From Croceibacterium atlanticum (GTDB lineage: Bacteria; Pseudomonadota; Alphaproteobacteria; Sphingomonadales; Sphingomonadaceae): DNA of 64,000 nucleotides. Below, one piece after another: positions 17,251 to 27,313 of this stretch. Position numbers and translations under genes: made by a program. The DNA lies in the NCBI RefSeq assembly GCF_001008165.2, contig NZ_CP011452.2:1364001-1428000 (forward strand). The letters run 5' to 3'. Numbering within the stretch: the stretch's first letter is position 1; each line of letters begins with the position of its first letter. The notes beneath the pieces are model-generated. The model searched no databases and had not been told where the DNA came from. It saw only the letters and a list, made by a program, of their open reading frames with translations.

Positions 17251-18762
17251 TCAATCGAGCGGGCTAACCTTCTCCCCTTCCGCACTGGTGAAGCGGAAGC
17301 TGTCGAGGCCCTTGCCCTTCAATTCACGCACAATTTCGTCCGCATCCTTGCTGCTGGGATAGGGGCCGGTAACGAGCCGGTTGGTCCGCCCCCAGGCCGC
17401 GACGAAGGGCTTGGCATCGTCCAGCAATCCGCCCGCCTCGCGCTTGAGCCGGCGCCAGTCGAACGCGAATGCGGAAACATTGCGGCCCGTGCCGACCTGC
17501 ACCCAATGCCTGCTGGGTTCGGGCGGAGGCGGCGGAGGTGGCGGCGGCTTGGGCTTTTCGCGGACGGGCTCAAAAGTCGTGATATCGACCGCGCCCGCCG
17601 CCGGTTCAGGCCCCGATGCCGGAGTCGAAAAATCGGCAAAGGCTTCCGCCAGCGAGATTTCCTGGACCGGCGGCTGGGGAGCGGGCTGCACAGGTGCCGG
17701 TCGCGGAGCGGGTTGCGAAGCCGGCAATTCAGCCGCGCTGTCAACAATGGCGAAGGAAGGCCGCGCATTCTCTTGAGGCGGCGCAGGTTGCGGCGCTGGC
17801 GCAGCCGGCTGCTGCGCGGCGATTGGCGGCAATTCGCTCGTCCTCTCGCGCGGGCCCAGAGGTGCCCCGGATGGAGTCAGGCGGTCCTGCCGCGCCGGTT
17901 GCGCCATCGCAGGCGGCGGCGGGGCCGCTCCTGCCGCGGCCAGCACTTCCGGGGCATCCTTTCCGATATCCGCAGCGCGCGGAAAGCGGCCGAGATTGGC
18001 GGCCGCTGCCTGCTGGGCAGGCGTCAGACGCGGCATGAAACGCAGATAGGGGCCCAGACGGCCGGAAAGCGTTTCAGGCAACAGCGTTTCGGCAATCGAC
18101 ACCGCCTCGTCCGCCTTGCCCAGAATGGCGAGGGCGAAAGCGCGCGCACGATAGGCTGACAGATCCTGCCGCTGCAGCATTGGAAGCAAGGTCGCCTCCG
18201 ACGCGGCCTGATCGCCGGAGATTGCCTGACTTATGGCAAGCCGGCGCAGAACGACGGGATCTTCCGCCTGAGACAATGCAATCCGGTACTGGGCCTGCGC
18301 ATTGGCATTATCGCCCACGAGATCATAAGCGAGCCCGCGATCCGATGCGAATGGCGCCATCGCCCCGCCCGCCTGCTCTGCCTCGGCAAACAGGCGCAAT
18401 GCAGAAGCCCCCTGCCCCTGCCGCGCCTGAGCCACGCCCATGCCAGCCTTTATCCGCGGATCCCGCGGCGCAATCGCTTCCGCACGGCTGAGGAAACCCA
18501 TTGCCGCGTCGATATCGTCCAGCGCCAGAGAAGCGAGGCCGGCATCGATAAGCGCTTCGGATGATTGCGGATCCTGCGCCAACGCCCGCAAGGCATCGCC
18601 CAATTGCCGGGTCGCTTCGTTCGGCAATGCCTGGATCACCGGGCGCGAGATAGAATCCTGCGCCTGCAGCGCGGAAACCGGCACCAGCGCGGTCCCCATA
18701 ATGGCGCAAGCCATCACGCGCCGCAGGCTGCGGCGAGAGAAATTATTCTGCGAACGTATCAT
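17251..18762 (-). CDS. secreted TPR and SPOR-domain protein
   Basis: A 503-residue exported protein. The signal peptide (ATG at 18762, cleavage near SALQAQ) is followed by TPR-like helical repeats at about 45-240 (ALIDAGLASLALDDIDAAM, then AFALAILGKADEAVSIAE). A long Pro/Ala/Gln linker containing a run of nine prolines comes next, then a C-terminal SPOR domain at about 425-500 (WVQVGTGRNVSAF, TNRLVTGPYPSSKDADEIVREL). SPOR domains bind denuded peptidoglycan at the division septum. Position 47 bases after ftsZ at the end of the dcw cluster supports a division or septal cell-wall role. The exact function is not known. Confidence 0.88.
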   Translation of the reverse strand: MIRSQNNFSRRSLRRVMACAIMGTALVPVSALQAQDSISRPVIQALPNEATRQLGDALRALAQDPQSSEALIDAGLASLALDDIDAAMGFLSRAEAIAPRDPRIKAGMGVAQARQGQGASALRLFAEAEQAGGAMAPFASDRGLAYDLVGDNANAQAQYRIALSQAEDPVVLRRLAISQAISGDQAASEATLLPMLQRQDLSAYRARAFALAILGKADEAVSIAETLLPETLSGRLGPYLRFMPRLTPAQQAAAANLGRFPRAADIGKDAPEVLAAAGAAPPPPAMAQPARQDRLTPSGAPLGPRERTSELPPIAAQQPAAPAPQPAPPQENARPSFAIVDSAAELPASQPAPRPAPVQPAPQPPVQEISLAEAFADFSTPASGPEPAAGAVDITTFEPVREKPKPPPPPPPPPEPSRHWVQVGTGRNVSAFAFDWRRLKREAGGLLDDAKPFVAAWGRTNRLVTGPYPSSKDADEIVRELKGKGLDSFRFTSAEGEKVSPLD

Positions 18763-18809
18763 GCCTGGGCCGCTAGCCAGCCGAGTGTGAACCTCGTGCG
18801 AATGGCGGT

Positions 18810-20438
18810 TTACTGATTATTCTGCCGACCGAGGAACCGCGGAATACGCAGAGAGGAATTGTCCTCCTCGTCCTCGTCATCATCCGCGGGCGGTCCGCTA
18901 TTGCGGGAAAGATTGGCCATGCGTTCGAACAAGGTGCTGCCGCCGCTGGCGGATCCACCCTTCGCCCCGCTGGCGCCAGCGTCATCCCCACCGGACAGAA
19001 TCTTGTTCCGCCGACCGGTGAAATGCGGCTGCACAGGCTTGTCCTGATCTGCAAGGCGGCTGGCATCGAGCAACAGCTCGTCACCCTTGCCGGCTGCATT
19101 TTCTTCCTCAGCCGCTTCAGTGGTCAGTTCCAGCGCACCTTCATCCTCTTCGGGCTGAAGGCCTTCCGGCTCGCGCTCCACATGGTTTGCCGCCAGCGAG
19201 CCGAAACCCGCCTGGGAAGCACCATCTTCCTCTTCACCGAATTCGTTTTCTTCGGGATCATAGGCTTCGGGTACGGCCGCGCTGTTTCCGGCAGCTGCTT
19301 CGTGGCCTTCATCCTCGCCAAAGCGTTGCGGCTGACTGAAATCGACGCCTTCGCTCTCGCCGCTATCTTCGGCCAGTTCCTCCGCCGTGGGCAGAGGCAG
19401 GACCGGCTTCTTCGGACCGCGCGGCGCAGCAAAGCTCTGCGGCTGCGGCGCGGCGGGCCGTTCAGCCGCTGCGTCCTGTTCTATGCCGGTGGCAACCACG
19501 GAGACACGGATCTTGCCGTCGAGATCCGGGTTGAATGCGGAACCCCAGATGATGTTCGCTTCGGGATCGACCAGTTCGCGAATGTGGTTCGCGGCTTCGT
19601 CCACCTCCAGCAGCTTCATATCCTCGCCGCCGATGATGGAGATGATCACGCCCTTGGCGCCCTGCATGGAAACGCCATCCAGGAGCGGGTTGGCAATAGC
19701 GCGTTCGGCCGCTTCCAGCGCGCGGTTTTCACCTTCGCCTTCGCCAGTGCCCATCATCGCCTTGCCCATTTCGCCCATCACGGAGCGGACATCGGCAAAG
19801 TCCAGATTGATCAGGCCCGGCATCACCATCAGGTCGGTGATCGAACGCACGCCCTGCTGCAGCACTTCGTCGGCCAGCTGGAACGCTTCCTTGAAGGTGG
19901 TTTCCGCCTTGGCAACCAGAAACAGGTTCTGGTTCGGAATGACGATCAGCGTGTCGACATGCTTCTGCAGTTCCTCGATGCCCGATTCCGCCGCGCGCAT
20001 ACGGCGCGTGCCTTCGAACAGGAACGGCTTGGTAACGACACCCACGGTCAGGATGCCGCGCGTCCGGGCGATCTCGGCGATCACCGGCGCAGCGCCCGTG
20101 CCCGTGCCGCCGCCCATGCCGGCGGCGATGAAGACCATGTTCACGCCTTCCAGCGCGCGCTCTATCTCGGCCACGGTTTCTTCCGCGGCGGCCCGGCCGA
20201 CTTCGGGGCGCGATCCGGCGCCCAGCCCCTGGGTGATATCAGGCCCCAGCTGGATGCGGTGTTCGGCAACCGAATTGTTCAGCGCCTGCGCGTCCGTGTT
20301 GGAGACGATGAAATCGACGCCTTCGATCTCCGCCTCGATCATGTTCGCGATAGCATTGCCGCCGGCGCCGCCGACGCCGATCACCGTGATACGCGGGCGA
20401 AGTTCTTCAACCGATGGCGGGCCGATATTGATGCTCAT
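18810..20438 (-). CDS. ftsZ: cell division protein FtsZ
   Basis: Tubulin-like GTPase that forms the Z ring. In the 542-residue protein the GTPase domain shows [10 protein letters not shown] at 21-30, the tubulin signature GGGTGTG at 109-115 and the T7 synergy loop NLDFAD at 211-216. From about residue 330 there is a long acidic, Glu/Asp/Gly-rich linker of roughly 200 residues, ending in a conserved C-terminal peptide-like tail IPRFLGRQ that should bind FtsA. The length is well above the roughly 380 of E. coli but usual for alphaproteobacteria with long linkers. ATG at 20438 is supported by an AAGGAGA site; a longer in-frame start at 20507 is rejected. A 133-base gap after ftsA probably carries its own promoter. 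Confidence 0.96.
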   Translation of the reverse strand: MSINIGPPSVEELRPRITVIGVGGAGGNAIANMIEAEIEGVDFIVSNTDAQALNNSVAEHRIQLGPDITQGLGAGSRPEVGRAAAEETVAEIERALEGVNMVFIAAGMGGGTGTGAAPVIAEIARTRGILTVGVVTKPFLFEGTRRMRAAESGIEELQKHVDTLIVIPNQNLFLVAKAETTFKEAFQLADEVLQQGVRSITDLMVMPGLINLDFADVRSVMGEMGKAMMGTGEGEGENRALEAAERAIANPLLDGVSMQGAKGVIISIIGGEDMKLLEVDEAANHIRELVDPEANIIWGSAFNPDLDGKIRVSVVATGIEQDAAAERPAAPQPQSFAAPRGPKKPVLPLPTAEELAEDSGESEGVDFSQPQRFGEDEGHEAAAGNSAAVPEAYDPEENEFGEEEDGASQAGFGSLAANHVEREPEGLQPEEDEGALELTTEAAEEENAAGKGDELLLDASRLADQDKPVQPHFTGRRNKILSGGDDAGASGAKGGSASGGSTLFERMANLSRNSGPPADDDEDEEDNSSLRIPRFLGRQNNQ

Positions 20439-20571
20439 TCCATGCTCTCCTTGGGGAGGCCTTGTTGTTAGTTCTTGGTGTACCGCTTGTGCCACAAAGC
20501 GAATCACCGGCGCAAAAGCTAAATAAAGCTATCCACAGCCATGCGCAGGGGCGCGTTCCCCCATGCCGGCA

Positions 20572-21867
20572 TCAGAAATATTCCTTCATCGCCCCCCAGA
20601 TGCGCTGCATCATGGCCACCCCGGCCAGGCGGGAGGTTGACTGGAAGCGGGAACCGACGGTGCGAATGTCCACCGGATCGGCAGCCGCATAGAGCACCAG
20701 ACCGGCCAGTGTCGCGAAGCCGGGGACGGAATGTGCTTCCGGCAAGCCCTTCAGTTGCGGCGGCTGGCCAATACGAACCGGATTGCCCAGCGCAGCCTGC
20801 GTATAATCAGCCAGTCCGGCCATTTCCGCGCCGCCGCCTGTAAGTACGACCTGGCGCCCGCGTGCGCCACCATTTGTCGCACTGAAACCAAGCGTTTCCA
20901 GCGCCTTGCCGATCTGTCCGGTCAATTGGTCAAGTTCGCCCGTGATCACGCCGATCAGTTCGGAACGGGGAATGCGGTTCTTGTCATCCGCGCCGCGTGC
21001 AAAGGGGCCGGATTGATCATCCCCCGGCCCGTTCACGGGGATCATCTCCCGGTGGTCGGCCGGGCTGGCAATGGCCGATCCGTTGACGCATTTCAGACGT
21101 TCCGCCTGGAAACGGCGAATGCCGAAGGCGTTGGCCACGGCATCGGTGATATCGGCCGATCCGCGCGGGATCGCGGCCAAGCCCACCAGCATTCCGCCGG
21201 TATAGACGGATACATTGGTGACTTCGGCCCCGAGTTCCACCAGCGCAACGCCCAGATCCCGCTCTTCCGCGGTGAGACAGGCATAACCGGTGGCAAGGGG
21301 CGAGGCGACCACACCTTCCACTTCGAGATGGGCGTTCTGCACCGCTTCCGTGACATTGCGCATCGGCGCGCCGTCAGCCAGCATCACGTGAATATCGACG
21401 CCCAGCCGGTCCGCATGAAGCCCGCGGGGATTGTTCACGCCGTCCGCACCATCGAGGAAATAGCAGGCCGGGAGGGCGTGCAGAATCATGCGGCCATCCG
21501 GCTCTATGCTGTCGCGCGCGGCGACGAGCAGATGTTCGATATCCTCGTCCTCGATCCGGCGCCCGCCGATTTCGATCTCTACCGGCTGGATCTGGCTGGC
21601 AAGGCCGGCACCGGAACAGCCGATCCACACACTGGCCACGCTGGTCCCGGCCAGCCTTTCCGCCCGTTCGATCGCATCCCGCACGGCATAGGTGGCGGCC
21701 GCCATATCGGTGACATAGCCGCGCTTGATGCCCTGCGCCGCGCGATGGCCGCTGCCCAGCACGATCATTTCGCCGTTTTCGGAAAGACCGGCGATCATGG
21801 CGGAAATGCGAAAAGACCCGATATTGACCGCGCCGAATACGCGCGAAATGCGTGGCTGGCTGGCCAT
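20572..21867 (-). CDS. ftsA: cell division protein FtsA
   Basis: Actin-like ATPase that tethers FtsZ to the membrane. The 431-residue product begins with the phosphate-1 region VFGAVNIGSFRISAMIAG, then the SHS2 subdomain (GHRAAQGIKRGYVTDM). ALVELGAEVTNVSVYTGG (phosphate-2) and VVLTGGGAEMAGLADY (adenosine motif) follow. The C-terminus ends in an amphipathic segment (VAMMQRIWGAMKEYF) suited to membrane binding. The ATG shares one base with the ftsQ stop (TGATG). Confidence 0.95.
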   Translation of the reverse strand: MASQPRISRVFGAVNIGSFRISAMIAGLSENGEMIVLGSGHRAAQGIKRGYVTDMAAATYAVRDAIERAERLAGTSVASVWIGCSGAGLASQIQPVEIEIGGRRIEDEDIEHLLVAARDSIEPDGRMILHALPACYFLDGADGVNNPRGLHADRLGVDIHVMLADGAPMRNVTEAVQNAHLEVEGVVASPLATGYACLTAEERDLGVALVELGAEVTNVSVYTGGMLVGLAAIPRGSADITDAVANAFGIRRFQAERLKCVNGSAIASPADHREMIPVNGPGDDQSGPFARGADDKNRIPRSELIGVITGELDQLTGQIGKALETLGFSATNGGARGRQVVLTGGGAEMAGLADYTQAALGNPVRIGQPPQLKGLPEAHSVPGFATLAGLVLYAAADPVDIRTVGSRFQSTSRLAGVAMMQRIWGAMKEYF

Positions 21868-22778
21868 CAGATCCCCCCTTCCCTCATATCCAGCTCTTCC
21901 TGGGCCCGGCCCGGCACGCGCATATAGATGCGTTCGGGCGTGCGCATGTCGAACGCCACGACCTTGCCGCCCAGCAGGCGGTTCACCCCGTCCAGCCGGG
22001 CGAAGCTCATCAATGCGGTGGCGGCTTTCTGTTCGCCCTGCGGCAGGGCCAGTGCCTGCCCGGTCTTGAAAGTCAGGTTCCAGCGCCGATTACCCACCCA
22101 TTCGGCACCCGTCACCTGCGGTTTCAACGCAGGGGCCGCATCCAGCAGCTTCGTCAACGCTTCCACTTGTTGCTGGGCGCCGGGGCCTGAAATCAGCAGC
22201 TTGCCCTTGGCATCTGCCTTGGAAACGGGTTCCAGTTCATGCCCGGTCGCGTCGATCAGGACCAGCCGATTGGGCTTTTCCAGCACGGCATGGGGTTCAC
22301 GCTCCACAATATCGACCACGATCGTATCGGGCAGCTGGCGCGATACGCGGGCATCGTGAACCCAGTTGAGTTCCAGCAAAGAAGCCCGGATCTGATCCAG
22401 ATCGACCAACGGCATGGCCTGATCCTGCTCGCCCAGAACCCGCTCATAAACCTTGAGCTTGTTCATCCGTTCCGCCCCGCGCACTTCAACGCGGCGCACT
22501 TCGTAACCGGCATCAGCGGCATAAAGCGCGAATTGCCGCCCGGCGAGATCCGTCAGCCCGGCCAGGCTGGCAATCACCCATGCGCCCAGCAGCAGCAGCC
22601 CCAGGATCACCGCAAGGAAGAACTTGTGCAATTGCTCCTCTGTAAAGGGGAGCACGCGCATCAACGCATCGATCAGCGAATTGGTCTGCGCCCGCGCCTT
22701 GCGCACCTTGGTCTTGTTGCCCTGCGCCCGCGCCTGCCGGCGCACGGTCTTCGCCCCCCGGCGGATCGTCTGCGCCAT
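21867..22778 (-). CDS. ftsQ: cell division protein FtsQ
   Basis: Bitopic divisome scaffold. The 303-residue protein has a basic cytoplasmic N-terminus (RRGAKTVRRQARAQGNKTK), one transmembrane helix at about 53-72 (FFLAVILGLLLLGAWVIASL), then the periplasmic POTRA domain (YEVRRVEVRGAERM, WVHDARVSRQLPDTIVVDIVER). The beta domain has NRLVLIDATGHE and AEWVGNRRWNL. The ATG shares one base with the ddl stop and its own stop shares one base with ftsA, so translation of ddl-ftsQ-ftsA is tightly coupled. Confidence 0.93.
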   Translation of the reverse strand: MAQTIRRGAKTVRRQARAQGNKTKVRKARAQTNSLIDALMRVLPFTEEQLHKFFLAVILGLLLLGAWVIASLAGLTDLAGRQFALYAADAGYEVRRVEVRGAERMNKLKVYERVLGEQDQAMPLVDLDQIRASLLELNWVHDARVSRQLPDTIVVDIVEREPHAVLEKPNRLVLIDATGHELEPVSKADAKGKLLISGPGAQQQVEALTKLLDAAPALKPQVTGAEWVGNRRWNLTFKTGQALALPQGEQKAATALMSFARLDGVNRLLGGKVVAFDMRTPERIYMRVPGRAQEELDMREGGI

Positions 22779-23749
22779 CAGCCGGCCTTCCCGGATTCAG
22801 GGGGCAATTTGCCAAAGAAAGTCAGCGCATCGGCAATGATGATCTCCACCAGATCGGCATAATCGATGCCGCAATGGCGCGCCTGTTCGGGCACGAGGCT
22901 GAGCGGCGTCATCCCCGGCTGGGTATTGGTTTCCAGCAGGAACAGCCCGTCTTCGCCCCGTTCATCATCCCAGCGGAAATCGGACCGGCTGGTGCCGCGG
23001 CAGCCCAGCAGGCGGTGCGCCTTCAGCGCATAATCGAGGCACAATTTCTCGATCTCCGGCGGGATCTTCGCCGGGCAGACATGTTCGGTCATGCCATCGG
23101 TATATTTGGCGTCGAAATCGTAGAAGCCGCTTTTCGGCACCAGCTCCGTCACCATCAGCGCCCGGTCGCCCAGCACGGCCGTGGTCAGTTCCCGCCCGCG
23201 AATATAGGGTTCGGCCAGCAGGCTGGAAAATTCCTGCCACGGTCCGCGCGCATCGCGGCGGATTGGATTGCCGTAATTGCTTTCTTCCGTGACGATGGCG
23301 ACGCCGACGGACGATCCTTCGTTCACGGGCTTGAGCACATAGGGGCGCGCCAGCGGGTCGCCCTCGTACAAATCCTCGCTACGCACGATCCGTCCGCCCG
23401 GCATGGGCACGCCATGCGGCACCAGCGCGTGCTTGGTCAGTTCCTTGTCGATCGCGATCACGGAAGTGGCGAGGCCGGAATGGGTATAGGGAATGCCCAT
23501 CAGGTCCATCATGCCCTGCACCGTCCCGTCTTCGCCCGGAACGCCATGCAGCGCGTTGAACACCACGTCCGGCGCGGCTTCGGCCAGGCGGGCTGCAATA
23601 TCGCGGCCCATGTCGATCCGGGTAACGCGATGCCCCTTGATTTCCAGCGCATCGGCCACGCCCTTCCCGCTCATCAGCGAGACTTCGCGTTCATTGGCCC
23701 AGCCGCCCATCAGGACAGCAACATGCAGTTTGGGGAGTTTCACGCTCAT
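22778..23749 (-). CDS. ddl: D-alanine--D-alanine ligase
   Basis: ATP-grasp enzyme making the D-Ala-D-Ala dipeptide for peptidoglycan. The 323-residue protein shows VLMGGWANEREVSLMSG, the NALHGVPGEDGTVQGMMDLMGIPYTHSG block, VLKPVNEGSSVGV, and the C-terminal metal-binding segment FRWDDERG...LLETNTQPGMTPLSLVPEQA. The ATG at 23749 makes a 4-base ATGA overlap with murB and opens the conserved domain; the in-frame start 27 bases upstream is rejected. Confidence 0.95.
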   Translation of the reverse strand: MSVKLPKLHVAVLMGGWANEREVSLMSGKGVADALEIKGHRVTRIDMGRDIAARLAEAAPDVVFNALHGVPGEDGTVQGMMDLMGIPYTHSGLATSVIAIDKELTKHALVPHGVPMPGGRIVRSEDLYEGDPLARPYVLKPVNEGSSVGVAIVTEESNYGNPIRRDARGPWQEFSSLLAEPYIRGRELTTAVLGDRALMVTELVPKSGFYDFDAKYTDGMTEHVCPAKIPPEIEKLCLDYALKAHRLLGCRGTSRSDFRWDDERGEDGLFLLETNTQPGMTPLSLVPEQARHCGIDYADLVEIIIADALTFFGKLPPESGKAG

Positions 23750-24705
23750 GGCCGGCCCACCCGCTTGATTTCCCATTCCAGGTTCACGCCCTGGCTTTCC
23801 GACACGCGGCGGCGCACTTCCTCGCCCAGGCCTTCAATATCGCTGCTGGTCGCATCGCCGGTATTTATCAGGAAATTGGCGTGCTTTTCACTCACTTGCG
23901 CGCCGCCCATCTTCAATCCGCGGCATCCCGCCGCATCGACCAGCCGCCACGCCTTGTCCCCTTCCGGGTTCTTGAAGGTGGAACCGCCGGTCTTGCTGCG
24001 CAGAGGCTGCGTTTCCTCGCGCGCATGGGCGATGCGGTCCATCTCCGCACCGATTTCCGCCGGATCGCCGGGCGTGCCCTTGAACCGGGCGGACACCACG
24101 ATCGCCCCGTCGGGCAGGCGCGAATGGCGATAGCTGTATTCCAGATCGGCCGCCGGGATGTTCACGCATTCACCATTGGGCAGCACGACCACGCAATCCA
24201 GCAATATATCCGCCACTTCGCGGCCATAGGCGCCGCCATTCATGCGAACGAAGCCGCCCACCGTGCCCGGTATGCCGCGCAGGAATTCCAGCCCGGCAAT
24301 GCCCGCATCGCGCGCGGTGGAGGCGACGAGAATGCCGCTGGCGCCGCCGCCGCATTCCAGCACATTATCCCGCTGCACCTCGACCGTGGCAAAGGGCTTG
24401 CCCAGCCGCACGACAACGCCGGGAATGCCGCCATCGCGGACAATCAGGTTGGAACCCAGGCCCAGCGCCATCACCGGCGTGCCTTCTTCCTGGCGGGAAA
24501 GGAAGGCAATCAGATCGTCCAGATCGGCCGGTTCGAACAGCCAGTCCGCCGGGCCGCCGCTCTTGAACCAGACCAGCCTGTCCAGCGGGGCGTTGCGGGT
24601 CAGCTTGCCGCGCACTTCGGCGGCGACAACACCGGCATTGCTGCTTTCATCGCCGGCACCGGGGGCATTGCCTTCCCCCGGCAGGAATTCATCGGCCTGG
24701 TTCAT
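23746..24705 (-). CDS. murB: UDP-N-acetylenolpyruvoylglucosamine reductase
   Basis: FAD enzyme that reduces UDP-GlcNAc-enolpyruvate to UDP-MurNAc. The 319-residue protein carries [10 protein letters not shown], the FAD-binding [12 protein letters not shown] and [27 protein letters not shown], and the proton-donor serine region [14 protein letters not shown]. The ATG at 24705 overlaps the murC stop by 4 bases (ATGA). The first 30 residues are a Gly/Asn-rich non-conserved lead. Confidence 0.95.
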   Translation of the reverse strand: MNQADEFLPGEGNAPGAGDESSNAGVVAAEVRGKLTRNAPLDRLVWFKSGGPADWLFEPADLDDLIAFLSRQEEGTPVMALGLGSNLIVRDGGIPGVVVRLGKPFATVEVQRDNVLECGGGASGILVASTARDAGIAGLEFLRGIPGTVGGFVRMNGGAYGREVADILLDCVVVLPNGECVNIPAADLEYSYRHSRLPDGAIVVSARFKGTPGDPAEIGAEMDRIAHAREETQPLRSKTGGSTFKNPEGDKAWRLVDAAGCRGLKMGGAQVSEKHANFLINTGDATSSDIEGLGEEVRRRVSESQGVNLEWEIKRVGRP

Positions 24706-26141
24706 GCCGCGCCCCCGGCCCGACCGGGTGCGGAGGCGCTCATATGCGCTTCGATATTCGCGGCCAGTTCCGCCGCCCATTTCGTGATGTCGCCCGCGCC
24801 GAGGCAGACAACCATATCGCCATCGGCAATAACGCCCGCCAGCCGTTCCGCCAGATCGTCCGGTCCGGAAACTTCGGCGGCAAAGCGGTGGCCGCGATCC
24901 TTGAGGCCGGCAACAAGAGCGGCCGCATCTACCCCCGCGATCGGATCTTCCCCGGCGGCATAGACCGGCGCGACATAGACCATGTCCGCATCGTTGAAGG
25001 CGGATTGGAAATCGCCCAGCAAGTCGCGCAGCCTGGTGTAGCGATGCGGCTGGGCAACGGCGATCACGCGGCCGCGCGCGGCCTCCCGCGCGGCGGAAAG
25101 CACGGCGCGGATTTCCACCGGGTGATGGCCGTAATCGTCGATAATGGTCGCCCCGGCCACTTCGCCCACACGGGTAAAGCGCCGCCGCACGCCGCCGAAC
25201 CGGGCGAAGCCGGAACGGATCGTATCGTCGGGACAGCCAAGCTCCACCGCCACGGCAATCGCCGCCAGTGCATTCTGCACATTGTGGCGGCCCGGCATGG
25301 GCAAGGCGATATCGGCAATGCGATGCTGTTTCCCGTCACGATCCGTATGCAGCGCATCGAACAGATTGCCGCCTTCATGCGGCCGGACATTTTCCGCCCG
25401 CCAATCGGCCTGCGCCGAAAAGCCATAAGTGATCACGCGCCGGTCCCGCACGCGCGCGATGACTTTCTGCACTTCGGGATGATCGATGCACAGCACCGCC
25501 GCGCCATAGAAGGGCACGTTCTCGATGAATTCGACGAAGGCTTCCTTCACCGCGTCGAAACTGCCGTAATGATCGAGATGTTCGGGATCGATATTGGTCA
25601 CGACCGCGAAAGTGCCATCCAGCCGCAGGAAGCTGCCGTCGCTTTCATCGGCTTCCACCACCATCCACTCGCTATCGCCGAGCCGGGCGTTGGAACCGTA
25701 GCTTTCGATGATCCCGCCATTGATGACCGTGGGATCCACCCCGCCCGCATCCAGCAGCGCGGCGACCATGCTGGTCGTGGTCGTCTTGCCGTGCGTTCCG
25801 GCAACGGCGACGGTGCGTTTCAGCCGCATCAATTCGGCCAGCATTTCCGCCCGGCGCACCACGGGAATGCGCGCTTCCAGCGCGGCGGCGACTTCGGGAT
25901 TATCCCGCTTCACCGCAGTGGAAGTGACAACCACAGCCGCATCGCCGAGATTTTCCGCACGGTGCCCGATGGCGACCTTGATCCCGCGCGAACGCAGCCG
26001 TTCCACGCTGGCACCTTCCGCAATGTCCGACCCCTGCACTTCATAGCCGAGATTGTTCATCACCTCGGCAATGCCGGACATGCCGATGCCGCCAATGCCG
26101 ACGAAATGGATCGTGCCGATATCGGTGCCGACGCCCTTCAT
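24702..26141 (-). CDS. murC: UDP-N-acetylmuramate--L-alanine ligase
   Basis: Adds L-Ala to UDP-MurNAc. The 479-residue protein has the Mur-ligase N-terminal nucleotide fold ([23 protein letters not shown]), the ATP P-loop [38 protein letters not shown], and the C-terminal domain with [14 protein letters not shown] overlap with murG upstream and murB downstream. Confidence 0.96.
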   Translation of the reverse strand: MKGVGTDIGTIHFVGIGGIGMSGIAEVMNNLGYEVQGSDIAEGASVERLRSRGIKVAIGHRAENLGDAAVVVTSTAVKRDNPEVAAALEARIPVVRRAEMLAELMRLKRTVAVAGTHGKTTTTSMVAALLDAGGVDPTVINGGIIESYGSNARLGDSEWMVVEADESDGSFLRLDGTFAVVTNIDPEHLDHYGSFDAVKEAFVEFIENVPFYGAAVLCIDHPEVQKVIARVRDRRVITYGFSAQADWRAENVRPHEGGNLFDALHTDRDGKQHRIADIALPMPGRHNVQNALAAIAVAVELGCPDDTIRSGFARFGGVRRRFTRVGEVAGATIIDDYGHHPVEIRAVLSAAREAARGRVIAVAQPHRYTRLRDLLGDFQSAFNDADMVYVAPVYAAGEDPIAGVDAAALVAGLKDRGHRFAAEVSGPDDLAERLAGVIADGDMVVCLGAGDITKWAAELAANIEAHMSASAPGRAGGAA

Positions 26142-27313
26142 GCCGCGGCCCCCTGCGCGGCATTGCCCAGTTCCGCCTTGCTGTCCGCGCCGACGCGGAT
26201 CACGTCCTGGATCGGCTCCCCACCGAAACTCTCGACCAGATCCGCCAGCTTTTCAGCCGCATCGGGCCGCCCGCAATTCCACGCCGCATGGGCCGCCGTG
26301 GCCAGTGTTTCAGGATGCTGGGCCATGGCCTGGATCTGCTTGGCCAGTTCCTTGGCGGTGAAGCGTTCCTGCCGGATGGAGCGGGCCCCGCCCGCCTTCA
26401 CCATTTCGCGCGTATTCGCGGCCTGGTGATCATCCGTGGCAATGGGCAGCGGCACCAGTATCGCCGGGCGGCCCACCGCCGTCAGTTCGGCAATGGTGGA
26501 TGCGCCGGCGCGGCCGATGAACAGATGCGCATCACCCAGCCGGACATGCATATCCTGGAAATAGCTGCCCAGCTCGGCAGGAATATCGTGATTGGCATAG
26601 CGGGCGCGCACTGCCTCCAGATCTTCCGGGCGGCATTGCTGCGTCACCTGCAAGCGGCTGCGCAAGGCAGGCTGCAACATCGCCAGCCCATCAGGCACGA
26701 TTTCGGACAGGACGCGCGCCCCCTGGCTGCCGCCGGTCACCAGCACGCGCAGCAATCCATCCGCGGTGAAAGCGGGGAAAGGTTCGTTGCGCAGCGCCAG
26801 CACTTCCGCCCGCACGGGATTGCCCACCACATGCGTCTTGGCCAGGAAAGCGGGCTTCAGCCGGTCCACCTCTTCATAAGCGGTGGCGATTGCATCCACG
26901 CGGCCAGCCAGCAGGCGGTTGACCCGGCCCAGCACGGCATTCTGTTCATGGATGACGGAGGGCACGCCGGCAGAACGCGCGGCCAACAGGGCAGGCAGGG
27001 CCGGATAGCCGCCGAAACCGACCACGGCGGTCGGCTGGAAGCTCTCATACAGCCGCCTGGCCATGGCCCGCCCCTTCAGCACGGCGGAAATCGCGGTCGG
27101 CCAGCGCAGCGGGTTCTTGCCGAACCGCCCGGCTGGCAGGACATGGGCAGGCAGGAAATCGGGCTTGCCGGGAATGGCGGCGCCCCGTTCATCCGTGATC
27201 AGCGCGACATGGTGGCCGCGCTGCACCAGTTCCTGCGCCAGCGCGAAGGCCGGCGTCAGATGGCCGCCTGTCCCACCCGCGGCGAGGACGAAATGGCGTG
27301 ATACCGTGTTCAT
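26138..27313 (-). CDS. murG: lipid I GlcNAc-transferase
   Basis: Peripheral membrane glycosyltransferase converting lipid I to lipid II. The 391-residue GT28 protein shows [20 protein letters not shown] at the N-terminus, [29 protein letters not shown], and the C-terminal donor site [16 protein letters not shown] and [28 protein letters not shown] at 27313, ATGA overlap with ftsW. Confidence 0.95.
   Translation of the reverse strand: MNTVSRHFVLAAGGTGGHLTPAFALAQELVQRGHHVALITDERGAAIPGKPDFLPAHVLPAGRFGKNPLRWPTAISAVLKGRAMARRLYESFQPTAVVGFGGYPALPALLAARSAGVPSVIHEQNAVLGRVNRLLAGRVDAIATAYEEVDRLKPAFLAKTHVVGNPVRAEVLALRNEPFPAFTADGLLRVLVTGGSQGARVLSEIVPDGLAMLQPALRSRLQVTQQCRPEDLEAVRARYANHDIPAELGSYFQDMHVRLGDAHLFIGRAGASTIAELTAVGRPAILVPLPIATDDHQAANTREMVKAGGARSIRQERFTAKELAKQIQAMAQHPETLATAAHAAWNCGRPDAAEKLADLVESFGGEPIQDVIRVGADSKAELGNAAQGAAA

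Noticed and set aside
19023-20526. Long plus-strand ORFs (379 and 482 codons) opposite ftsZ
   Set aside because: They are antisense shadows in GC-rich coding DNA: low-complexity His/Arg/Asp-rich translations with no motif, while ftsZ on the other strand has full tubulin signatures.
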